From Prillingera fragicola (lineage: Eukaryota; Basidiomycota; Tremellomycetes; Trichosporonales; Trichosporonaceae): a stretch of DNA of 64,000 bases. Below are positions 42,891 through 53,588 of this stretch, one piece after another. The DNA lies in the NCBI GenBank assembly GCA_002335605.1, contig BEDY01000007.1, forward strand, positions 434,001 through 498,000, in the 5' to 3' direction. The position numbers and the translations under genes are program-made. The stretch's first letter is position 1; every line of letters begins with the position of its first letter. Under the pieces are notes generated by a model. That model searched no databases and was not told where the DNA came from. It worked only from the letters and a program-made list of their open reading frames with translations.

Positions 42891-45448
42891 ATGCCCCGCG
42901 CACAATCTGCCTCTGCCTCGACGGGGGATGTCATAGCGTCTTCATCGACCCCGCGGACGGCCCCACGGACCCCAATTACTAGGAAGACTCGTGGGTGGAG
43001 CTGCGTCAATGTGTGGCTGACAGTGCAGAAAGCTGCGACGGTTCGTGATACCCGTGGTTGGGCAGAGTTGATACACCTAGCTTGTCGGTCCCGGAAGATA
43101 CGGTGTGACCGCAGCAATCCACCAGAGGCCGGAACTGAGGGGGGCAACAAGTGTTCTCACTGCAGAAACATTGACGTCCCTTGTAAGCAGCAGCGATAGT
43201 CCATGAGCGCCCTTGACAATGAAGGCATCTTTACAAGAGTTCCGAAACGCCGTGGACCAAAGAACAAGTGTGTTGGAGCCCATCTCGTGTGCTAAACAAG
43301 ACAGATATGCCACCATTCACTCCCGGGCGACACGGCGGCGTCGCTCAAACGAGAGCAGCCTCACTCTTGACGCGACGAGCCAAACGGACCAATCGCCTCA
43401 ACTGCATGATCATGGCGATCTTGGGTGGCTCGTCGACGATCTTCCCTTGGGATTGCCTTTAGAGTCTAACACCTCGGCAGCCAGGAGACCCCAGAGTCCG
43501 ACACACTTTGACGCAGCGTTGTCGCCGCTCCAGAGCCAGACATCGCAAGGGGCCGATAACGACGCGTATCTGCCGTTCATGACCAATGCCAACATGCATG
43601 GGCCATCTGAATCCCCTACAGATTTTCGTGCAACTGGTCATTCAACACAGCAACTGCAAGATCCGCAGCCGACAGCATACCCTCTGTATCCATACAATCC
43701 CGCCAATGTCTTGGACAATATGCTCCCACGCGGCTTGCTGTACAAGATTATCGATTTACACTTTGAGTACGTCTACCCACTTACACCGTTACTGCACCGC
43801 CCCTCGTTTACGAACGATCTTGATGAGCGTCGCGAAGATCGCCCAGGGCAGGACGAGTGGGTGGCACTGGTGCTGGCCGTTGTTGCGGTGACGATAGCTC
43901 AACTCCCACACCCACTCATGCCCCTGCCGCAATCGGACGCTCGGAGTCTTGTGCAGAGGTGCTACAGGCATGTGTGCGGGTGGCAGATCAAAGAGATGGA
44001 AGACTTTAGTGTTATCAGAGGTGAGACCATCAATGGGTGACTGGGCTGACTTCAGGCATTACCCTCGTATTGTGAGTGGAGTTGTCATGCTGGAGGGGTG
44101 ATTCAGTTGATGCGGGACACTGACCTTAACAGTCATGGGTACGTTTACAGGCCAGGATGACGCTAATGGCAGAATGACGGCAACTCTTCTTCAAAAGCCG
44201 CACACCTCTGCAACGATGACGGGCATCGTTTTGACAGCTCTGAGCTGTAATCACTTCCATCTGGAATTGGTAAGAGAGAACGGATGCACCATAGCTAGAT
44301 GATTGACATGTGTTTCAGACGTATTCCAACTATCCTCCTCTGCAAAGGGAGCTCTGGCGCCGCCTATTCTGGATCGTTTACTACGGTGATCGCACCATGT
44401 CGTTGCTCGATAATCGCCTGTCACAACTGCATGAAGACGATTGTGCAGGTCTCAGTTTACCGTCAGAAGTGTGCGTCTATTGGGCTGTTCATTGACGCAT
44501 CTGACTATCACAGCGACGACGCGTACCTTTCAGACGACGGCTACTTGCCGCAGCCTCCGGAACATGTATCAGTTCTGAGTGGTTTCGTGTACTCTTGCAA
44601 GCTCTTCCGTTGTGAATACCCTCCCGCTAGGCGCAACTCTCCCAGGTCGATTGCTGACGCACGGCAGTGCTGGGAGAAGTTTTGGATAAGCGGCGGCGAG
44701 ACCGCCGCACCGTTCCACGCGACTCAAACCTCACGTTGAGGCAGCTCGAACTCAACCAGCTGCAAGAACGCATTTCGACGCTCATGGACAATTGCCCGGC
44801 ACCACTCAGGCTGGAAGTGCACAGCCCGGAACAGACCCTTGTGTGCGTTCTTGAAAGCCGTAGGAACCGTGTTGACAGCAGGAATCTTCTGGGGTCACTC
44901 GAGAGTTCGCAATTTGCTCTTCCCTTTCCACTAGCACCCTTGGAAACCAAAGATGCCTTTCTGGTCCAGCAGGCCAACATTTATGTCACTCAAGTGGGTC
45001 GGGACATTGTTTTTGTGCTGACTGGATTGCAGCAAATGGCCCAGATTGTTATTCTGCAATACAGAGCCGAACTCGGACTGTATGAGTCGGTGACGTTGAT
45101 TCCGCATCCAATGACATTTGAGGAAGAACGGGACAAGACCGTCAGCAGGCTGCTGACTGTGCTCGAGCGCATTCCCCTCAACATTATAGGCAAGTCATTC
45201 GGTACTTTGGCTTTGGCAGAGCTAATGCTCCAGCCGTCAACACACGCTGGCTGGTTCGCAAAGTGCGCTTTGTCGCGTCCACATTACTGGATGCCGTGGA
45301 CGTCGAAACACCAGAGGTTGCCCAGCTTGGTCGCGCGCATCGATACCTTGGTAAGTGGCGGTTGGGAAGTGCTGGCTAATGACAAGGTGACTTTCTTCGA
45401 ATCCTCGGAGAACTCGAGTCTCTTTACTCGCCAGTTGGTCTGGGATGA
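42891..45448 (+). CDS. Zn2Cys6 fungal transcription factor
   Basis: Exons 42891-42990, 43029-43040, 43081-43182, 43225-43269, 43301-44020, 44056-44071, 44173-44269, 44319-44470, 44514-44611, 44668-45189, 45234-45350 and 45387-45448 sum to 2,043 nt, 680 residues. The zinc cluster is built across introns: SCDACRSRKIRCD, then NKCSHCRNIDVPC, then the usual basic linker FTRVPKRRGPKNKY. The middle matches the fungal-specific regulatory domain (LHFEYVYPLTPLLHRPSF, and YPPLQRELWRRLFWIVYYGD). The first zinc cysteine lies on a 12-nt exon, the sixth is split by an intron, and the last-but-one intron appears to start with GC. A 39-nt in-frame stretch (44995-45033) may be another intron. Beside transporter and glucosidase genes, it is the likely local regulator. 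Confidence 0.88.
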
Positions 45449-45583
45449 GTGCCACATCTTGATAGCACAAACACGACCAGGTATGCAACTGCTCAGTTGC
45501 GCCGCGTAAACAATTTGCATCTCGGTTGCAGGTTTTTCCGAACTTTCCCTTGCCAATCTTCTTGGCATGCATGTCCGGCATTC

Positions 45584-47454
45584 TCACGCCTTTTGCTCGA
45601 CGTGCTCCAAGGAGATCTTGCTGTTACCGTCGAGCTTGTCCTGCTCGTCCTGTTCTTGGGCCTGTGCGAGCCTCTGGCGGTGCTCTTCCTTGACCTCGTC
45701 CGACTCAAAGACCATGAGCGCCTCCTCGGTCGTGAGACCCTTGGTCTCTCGAATCATGATGAAGAACAGGCAAAAGTACATGGCGAGCATGCCGAGGTAT
45801 ACCGCGTAGTAGCGCCAACCAATAGCTGCCATGGCGATGGGGTTGACAAAGTTGTTGAAGGCCAGACAGGCGCCCGTGATGGTCATGTAGAGACTGAGAC
45901 CCTTTGCGCGGAGTGACATGGGCAGAATCTCAGGCACGTAGAGCAGAGGAATGGGCGTGATACCAAGCGAGTAGAACATCATGAAGATGAAGATGAACGG
46001 CACGAGGGCGACGCCGACAGATGGGTTCTTGGTCGACGCGTATCCTCCAGCAAGACCAGTGATGGCGGCGTAAGAGCAGAGCATGCCGCCGACGGCAATG
46101 AGGAAGAGGGGACGGCGACCCTTCTTCTCAACCAGAGACGCACCGGCAACCGAGGAAATAAAGTTGACAACCGCGAGGCCACCATTGATGCCAGCTTGCT
46201 GTGCGGACTGGGTGATTCCAGCCTCACGAAGGACAGGTACCAGGTAGAACTGGACGATGCCGTTGCCGGAAAACTGGGCAGCCGAAGCCATGAGCACAAT
46301 GATAAGCAGGCGGCGCCTGTTGGCGAGAGTGCGAACGAAATCGAGCCAGGTAACCGAGTGCGAGGTACGTTCGTATTCCACCGACGCTTGGATCTCCCTC
46401 ATCTCAAACATGACCAGCTCGTCATCCATCATGCCGTTGGCACTGAAGTCAGCTTGGGAGTTGGGGGGTGGCACTCACTGGTACTTTGCGAGAATCTTGT
46501 GTGCCTCCTCAGTGCGACCCCTCTTGATGAGCCATCGGGGCGACTCTGGAATGAAGACGGTGAAGACCAGAATGAGAGGACCAAGACCCTGGAGAAGACT
46601 CGGGGCCCTCCAAGCCCACGACGTTCCGTGGACATAGGTCATTCCAAAAGTGAGCCATGAGGCAGCAATGGCGCCGACCTGAGGTTAGCTCTGCTGCGAG
46701 TTGCTCAAACGTACGTGATAAGTGCAGAGGAAGAAAGACCCGCAAAGATGGCGCATGCGCGGGTGCACCAGCTCCTGGATAAGCATCGCTGCAGTCGCCT
46801 CTGGATGTCAGTTGCGACCCTGGTAAATAACGTACGAGAGGTGGTAGTGCCAATGCCAAGCAGGACACGAGAGCCAATGAGCATGCCTTGGTTCTTCGCC
46901 AAGGTGCCGATGAGAGTGCCAATGATCATGATGATGGCTCCAGGAACCTACTGTCAGTATCTATGGCAGCACGCACAAACTCACAAGACACATCTTTCGA
47001 CCAAATCGGTCCACAACTGGAGCCAGAATGAATGGTGTCACAATCTTTGGGCTGAACTTGTCAGTACTGTCCATTTCAGAATCCTCTCTGTAAACTTACA
47101 GGTAGTAAGAAGCAGCAATAAGACCCAGCGTGTAGCCCTTGGGGTGATGCTGCTAATCAGCCAATAGCCTCAAAATAAGTGTGGAAATACTCACGAAATG
47201 CTCGTTCCAAGCGGTCAAAGCTTGGAAGCCGTTGAGGAGCGAGCCATCGTAACCAACGGCATAAACTGCAGTGTACAGAATGGCTACGTGGCATAGAGCT
47301 GGCGATGATTAGCAGTGACCTCTGCGTCCTTCTCCCAACTCATTCTCTCAACTCAAACTAGGAGAGTTCTGTACTTACTGCGTCGCATGCCCGGGTCTTT
47401 CCATATCTTGGCATTGACATTGTTGGCGAGGTGCGAAATGGACGTGTCCGTCAT
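45584..47454 (-). CDS. MFS sugar porter (hexose/disaccharide transporter type)
   Basis: Starts at 47454 (MTDTSISHLANNVNAKIW) and ends at 45584; roughly 520-540 residues over several short exons, of which the last (about 46440-45584) is the longest. Sugar-porter signatures are visible: GYDGSLLNGFQAL in helix 1, DRFGRKMC after helix 2, a SPRWLIKRGR(T/S) loop motif before the central loop, VEKKGRRPL after helix 8, YVPEILPMSLRAKGL and the closing RETKGLTTEEALMVFE motif. Twelve membrane helices are expected. Fungal lactose, cellobiose and hexose porters share these motifs, so the substrate is not fixed. On the gene strand, TATAAA lies about 80 bp upstream (complement of 47535-47540). It converges on the transcription factor gene. 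Confidence 0.9.
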
Positions 47455-47853
47455 GATGTTGAGAGGAGGTTGAGACAAGGCTGGGCTTTGTGTTGATCTG
47501 GGGACTCCACCACTACCCCGACCTTTGCCATTGCTTTATACCTTGACCGGCACGGGTTGGGACATTGTTCAGAGTCAGCAAAATGATCGGGTCAAAGAGG
47601 GTACTCTTCGTCTAGCAGTGGCAGTGGCGGCGAAGGAGAGATATTATTGCGCGGTTGTTCCGTCAGTGTCGCGGAGCTGTTGGTGCCAGTTACTCCGCTG
47701 TTATGCCGAGCCCCACAAGTGGGCTTCCTTCAACCCCCCTTGCATGCAGAACAACCAACGAGTAGGACTCCTAAGCGCTGAGATAAAGATATCTGCACTG
47801 CCCCCCGTATCTAGAATGTTTGGTTTGCCCACATAACTCCTTCTTTTGGTATC
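47455..47853. promoter_or_regulatory. Divergent promoter of the two transporter genes
   Basis: 399 bp. Contains TATAAA on the minus strand (47535-47540) for the sugar porter and the CGG-N5-CCG palindrome at 47652-47662 roughly midway. A CTCCGC word (47693-47698) recurs three times in the glucosidase promoter. Confidence 0.6.
47652..47662. promoter_or_regulatory. CGG-N5-CCG palindrome (candidate Zn2Cys6 binding site)
   Basis: CGGTTGTTCCG. Everted or inverted CGG triplets with a fixed spacer are the standard target of dimeric Zn2Cys6 proteins. One such palindrome can occur by chance in G+C-rich DNA. Confidence 0.45.
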
Positions 47854-49513
47854 ATGTCCTCGTCACCACCAGCAACTCAGAAGAATATGGCTGAGGCCGA
47901 AAAACAGTACTCTTTGGGCATTGACACCCCGTCCGCAACTCCAGCCTCGCAAGTCGAGGACATGGACTATCCCGACGGAGGACTGAGGGTAAGCTTTTCC
48001 CTCTGCCCAGTAACTAATGAACTTTAGGCATGGCTGGTCGTTGGCGGCGCCTTTCTCAACGTCTTCTGTGGCTTTGGCCTTGCGGCTGGAGCTGGCGCCT
48101 TCCAGTCGTATTACCGCACTACCCTCCTTTCAGATTACTCCGAGTATGTTATCTGCGATCACTGCAAAGTGGTGTAGCTGACACTCCTATAGCAGCGAGA
48201 TCGCCTGGATTGCATCGTTAGTCGCTCGAGCGGATCGTTACTGACCTGCAGAGCTCAAAACTTCTTCACCTTCTTTCCCGCAATCTTCACCGGCTCGTTG
48301 TTTGACCGATACGGACATCGCCCTTTGGTTGCAATCGGAACAGTCCTCCTGGCCCTGGGATTTTTGCTGCTCAGCTTCAGTACCAAATACTACCAAGTGA
48401 TTCTCTGCCACGCCACATTGATTGCTGGAGGCTGCGACCTGTTGTGAGTTGACCCGAGTTGGTCAACTTTGCTGACCTCAGATTCATCTGCCCGCTTGCC
48501 ATCATCGGCCAGTGGTTTAACAAGCGCAAGGGACTGGCATTTGGCCTGACAGCCTGTGGGTCCTCAATTGGATCTGTTGTGTGGCCGCTTGTACTCGCCA
48601 ATCTACCCCAGCAAGGTTAGCACACCTGTTACGGCTTAGCTAATGGCAGTCGGTTTTGGGTGGACATGCCGTGTTCTCGCCCTCATTGCGGCAACGTGCG
48701 GCACCTGCTCCATCTTCTTGATGAAGACTAGGTTTGCACCTGCCCCTCGGGACTCTTTCTTTGCCTGGGGAGCATTTCGCAACCTTCAGTACAGCCTCAC
48801 AGTGGCAAATTTTTGCGTTCGTCCAGCAGTCTGTATCATTGCTTACTCCAGTTCTGGACCTTTGGGTTCATCTCGTTTCAACTCTACATTGGTCGGTTCG
48901 GGCAAGTCATTGGTTTGGGCTCCTTTGCTCCTTACCTCCTGTACGTAGAGTGTTGCATTCAGCGCCCACCATACTGATCCGACAGAATCATTGCCAACGG
49001 AACATCAACAATTGGCCGCCTCGGCTCAGGCAGTGAGTCTTGGACCAAAGCAGGTCGCTGACGACAGTTATTGCCGACTACATCGGGGTTGTCAACATTA
49101 TTATAGTTGGCAACGCTGTGCTGGCAATCATTCTTTGGATGTGGCTTTTGTGTACCACGGTGGGTGCTGTAGTCGCTTTGAGTGTCATTGTCGGCATCTC
49201 GAGTGGCGCATTCGTCAGTCTGCAAGGACCATTTGCCACGAGGACAGCCACCGATCCCCGCCGAGGTGGAACAATGCTAGGCCAGGCAATCTGTGAGTAC
49301 ATATCTCATAAACGTAGCTGACAAGTCGCAGGTATCCAGAGCTTTGCACCACTCATTGCGGGGCCAGTCTTTGGGGCTCTGATGGGGGAGCAACCTACAG
49401 TGGAGACGTTCAGGCGCGCCATTATCCTTGCCGCAACAATGATGAGCGTAGCACTTGCGGCCGTATGCGGTGTTCGATGGCGGGCTTCTCGGGCTGTTCT
49501 TTACAAAATGTAG
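47854..49513 (+). CDS. MFS monocarboxylate-transporter-like protein (MCH type)
   Basis: Start ATG at 47854, stop at 49511-49513. The sequence follows the fungal Mch/MCT pattern: a charged N-terminus, then YPDGGLRAWLVVGGAFLNVF with the conserved DGG, GSLFDRYGHRPLV after helix 2, FNKRKGLAFGLTACGSSIG in helix 4/5, a central loop, GRLGSGVIADYIG after helix 8 and IVGISSGAFVSLQGP. It has no long soluble tail. At least six short introns are needed (for example 47990-48029 and around 48425-48480). Members move monocarboxylates or related small acids, and many fungal ones have no known substrate. It is divergent from the sugar porter and may be co-regulated. Confidence 0.85.
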
Positions 49514-50054
49514 ACATATGCATTACGGTATCAAGATCACGTTTCCAAAGCAAATCATGGGTTCAAGGTGACTCGCAGATGAGAAGGAATGGGGCGGGCC
49601 GAGAAGAACACATGTTCATGGACTGGGAGAAGCAAGACCCCACCAGACTTGGCCACAAACAAGTCTCATGGCTGTGCTCCGAACACGCAACGTACAGTAC
49701 CTGACTGGTAGTGACGTGAACGAGTCACAGTTGCTCCACGAAGCAGCCATCCTTGCCAGCCGGGCCATCGTGCCGGACTGACCTGAGAAACAGTTACTCC
49801 GCCTTTAATCCGTCACCCACATTTCTCCGCTTGGACGTTGACGGGCTATCTGCGCAACAATTGCGACACACCTCTTCTTGTCTTCAACCGCTAACCCTAC
49901 TGTTCGTGCCAGTGGGGCATTCCCTGGTACAAGCAATGGGTTGTCCGAAGATGCTCCGCTTGAGCACCACTAGCGACAAACATAAAGAACACGACCTTTG
50001 GGAAGTGGTCGCGCTCGCATCCACTTGCAAACCCTTACGAATCTATCAACAACG
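49514..50054. promoter_or_regulatory. Upstream region of the GH3 beta-glucosidase gene
   Basis: 541 bp. Contains three CTCCGC words followed by pyrimidines or TTG (at 49797, 49825 and 49954) and an isolated CCGG-rich patch near 49771. CCG triplets of this kind are half-sites for Zn2Cys6 proteins. Confidence 0.45.
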
Positions 50055-53000
50055 ATGACCAAATCTATCGAAGCTATCGACCCTCCGTCTGTTCTTCTCG
50101 CCTTGACAAGCGAGGAGAAACTACAGCTTCTGTCCGGAAGCGACATGTGGCATACCGCCGCCGTGCCCCGCCTGGGGATTCCGCGCGTCCGAGTAAGTCT
50201 GCCTGCCTGTTTTGTCGAACGAGTGGAGCTGACAATGGCAGATGAGCGACGGGCCTGTGAGTACGCACTGATAATGCTGAAACTAATGTCAGAACGGCGT
50301 TAGGGGAATCTCATGTAAGTGAAAAACATGGTCCCTAAGGCTGACGAGTGCAGGGATTGGCGGGTCAACCTCGTCTTGCTTTCCTTGCGCGACTGGACTA
50401 GCCGCATCATTCGACACCGAGCTGCTAGAGCGAGTTGGAGGAGCTTTGGGTGCCGAGTGCCGATCTCGTGGTGTCCACTGCCTCCTTGGACCCACTGTTA
50501 ACATTCAGCGAGACCCTCGCGGTGGTCGTGGCTTTGAGAGCTACTCTGAGGGTGAGCATGACCTTTAGCCTTTCTGACCTATCCAGACCCGTTTCTTTCA
50601 GGCACGCTGGCAGCAGCTTGGATCGAGGGACTGCAATTTCGTGGAGTTATGGCTTGTGAGATGTTGAGAGCCCGCTTAGACATGCAGACGCTGATGTTCA
50701 GGCCCTAAACGTGAATACCTTGATACCGTGACCGTTCTAACAATACAGACTGGATTGGCAACGAGCAAGAGTTTCACCGCCACAGCTCCAACAGCGTGAT
50801 TGATGAGCGCACTCTTCATGAAATCTACGTAGAGCCCTTTCGACTGCTGAGCAAGGTCCGCCCAGCTACCTTTGTAAGTCTCTCACCTCTTGCGACCTGC
50901 TAACCGATAGATGGCAAGCTACAACCGCGTCAACGGCACTCATGCGTCCGAGGATCCTCATCTTCTCCGGGAGGTTCTTCGCAAGCAGCTCGGCTTTGAC
51001 GGGATGCTCATGTCTGACTGGGGAGGCACCTACTCGGCCGCCGAGGCAGTTAAAGCGTCCCTCGACCTCGATATGCCCGGGCCTACCACCATGCGTGGAC
51101 CGTGTCTGGAGCGAGCTGTCGTCAGTGGCAAGCTGACCCATGCCGATATGGACGAGTGTGTGCTGCGTGTGAGTCTTTGGTTGGGTAGGGCTGCCTCAGA
51201 GCTGATGAACAGATTCTTCAATTTGTTCAAAGGGCCCAGCTGTCTGGAATTCCCTTTGAAGCTCCAGAGAAACCTATCGATACCCCAGCTACCCGCGCTC
51301 TTCTACGTGAAACGGCAGCAGTAGGCGTTGTTCTGCTCAAGAACAATGACAGCGTACTGCCTCTGTCGCTGAAGAAGGGGGCCCGTGTGGCCGTCATTGG
51401 CCCCAACGCCAACACTGCAAGCTACTCGGGCGGTGGGAGTGCCAGTCTTCCAGCCTCGTACACTGTCACACCGCTGGATGCCATCAAGACCGAGGTGGAG
51501 GCAGCTGGCGGCAGCGTGAGCTACACCATTGGTGTAGACAGCACCCGCTGGACGCCGCTGTTGTCAAACTTTCTACGGTCGCCTGATGGGCAGCCCGGGG
51601 TGGAATGCCGGTTCTTCCAGGAAAAGTACGTCTCCTTGCCCGGCATTTTGCTGACATCAGCCCTTGGACTGGCGAAGCAGTCAAGCCGCTGTTCTCGTTC
51701 GTAAACAGCTCGACGTATTGCTTCTTCGGTGACGGGATTCCGGCCCATATTCCAGTCCGAGGTTTCGTCTCGGTGAGTGTCATAAGTTGCCCGTGCCAAA
51801 AGCTGACAACAGCTATCTGCCATCTTTGTGCCCGATGTGTCTGGAACTGTGAGCAGCTACCCATCAAATGGAGCCTCGTTATCTGACACCGCAGTGGGAA
51901 CTCGGCCTTGGGGTTGCGGGTCAAGCCGACTTGTACGTCGACGGCGTCAAGATCCTGGAAAACAGCGATGAGCAAGTCCCAGACGTTCTCTTCGTGAGTG
52001 CCGAGTGCCGGGGCGAAACTAACCGCGACAGTTTAACACGGGAACGGAAGAGCGCGTTGTTGCCCACAAGTTTACAGCTGGGCAAGAGTACCAACTCGAG
52101 GTGCGCTTCTCCAACTTCAAGCAAATTAGCGCAATGTCTCCCTACGTAAGTCCAGAAGACAGTCACGAAGACTGACGACAGTGTGGAAGGCGTGGTGGAA
52201 TTCGCCTCGGTGGGCGCGCAAAGGTCGATCCGCTGGAGGAAATCGAGCGCGCCGTCAAGCTTTCGCTCGCATCTGATCGTAAGTTTTCGCAACAACACGG
52301 GCTGATGCCAGTCACCATTCTCGTCATTGGAACAAACGGAGAGTGGGAGGCCGAGTCGTATGATCGAGACTCCATCAAGCTGCCAGGCCACACTGATGAC
52401 CTCGTCCGGGCTGTCCTTCGTGCCGACCCTGGGGCAGTTATTGTCAACCAGTCTGGCATGCCCGTAGAGTTCCCGTGGGCTCGCGAAGCAGGGACTCTGG
52501 TCCAGGCCTTCTTTGGCGGCAACGAGTGCGGCTCTGGCATCGCCGACGTTCTTTTCGGCAAGGTCAACCCGTCGGGCAAGCTCCCCGTCTCGTGGCCGGT
52601 TCAAATGCAGGATTATCCTGCTCACGAACACTTCGGAAAAGCGGGCACCACGGTGTATCGCGAGGGGATTCGGGTGGGATACCGCCATTTCGACCAGGGT
52701 GGCCCCGCCAGCGCATTTCCGTTCGGTCACGGACTGAGCTTCACAACGTTTGAAATCTCGTGAGTCGACCTTCGAGTTATCTGCTGCAATCTAACATCAA
52801 AGGGACATGAACATTGAGCCGACAGACGGCTTTGGCGCCAAGGTGTCCTTCGCCGTGACCAACACCGGTTCGCGGCCGGGTGCAGAGGTCGTTCAAGTGT
52901 ACGTCCGGGCGGTGAACCCCAAGGTGGAGAGGCCTTGGGTGGAACTCAAGGGCTACACAAAGATTGCCCTCGACGTGGGCGACGCAAAGCGAGCAGAGAT

Positions 53001-53220
53001 TCAACTTGGTGTAAGTTCTTGGGAGTGGTTGGGAAGGGAGCTGACACTGCAGCATGAGGCTTGGGCATATTATTCGGTTGATTCGAAGAGCTGGGTAGGC
53101 GATGCGGGCGAGTATGAAGTGCGTGTTGGGACTTCAAGTCTTGACACTGCCGTCACTACATCTTTCTCGCTCAAGCAGAGTTTCTCGTATATAGGGGTTG
53201 GTCAGCCAGAGGCCCGTTAA
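50055..53220 (+). CDS. GH3 beta-glucosidase with PA14 insert, apparently intracellular
   Basis: Start ATG at 50055 (MTKSIEAIDPPSVLLALT), stop at 53218-53220; about a dozen introns. GH3 blocks in order: SDGPNGVRGISW (joined over three introns), GPTVNIQRDPRGGRGFESYSE, SYNRVNG, and the nucleophile loop MLMSDWGG with its aspartate codon at 51016-51018. The second domain includes VAVIGPNANTA, then a PA14-like insert (WELGLGVAGQADLYVDG), GTNGEWEAESYDR, GNECGSGIADVLFG and SAFPFGHGLSFTTFE. A fibronectin-III-like domain closes the protein. No signal peptide is present, so it likely acts in the cytosol on imported beta-glucosides, matching the transporter genes beside it. Exact exon borders in 51600-52300 were not all resolved. 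Confidence 0.9.
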
Positions 53221-53588
53221 ATTGTGGGAATAGCTCCATAAATTGAATGAATTGTTTGTTTGTGATTGAAGCTAGTATCACTCGCGCAAGTACAGCGCGT
53301 ACTGTTCTGTCCCTAAACATGTAGGTCCCTTGCAGAACATATCAGTAGATCAAGTCTCCTGGACTTCTCGCGTTGCTCATTTTCTCACATATCCCTATTG
53401 AAAATTATTGTTGTACGTAGGTACGATTAACAGTCTCTGCGCGATTCAATAAAATTCACGCTTTTTTCGGGTTGCCACCCCACTGTATCTCACAGCCGCA
53501 TTCTACTTTGCAGCAGTAGGCATGCCGTTCGTGTCCTCGAGCAGACCAGAACTAGTCCAGTTGGTCCCTTGATAGCCGTCAGCCCCAT
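53221..53588. other. Convergent intergenic region
   Basis: 368 bp between the stops of the glucosidase and phosphatase genes. A/T-rich patches (GAATTGTTTGTTTGTG, ATTGAAAATTATTG) fit 3' end formation on both strands. No gene. Confidence 0.5.

Noticed and set aside
44133..44138. 6-nt exon in the transcription factor gene
   Set aside because: It keeps the frame, but a single 101-nt intron (44072-44172) is simpler and also in frame.
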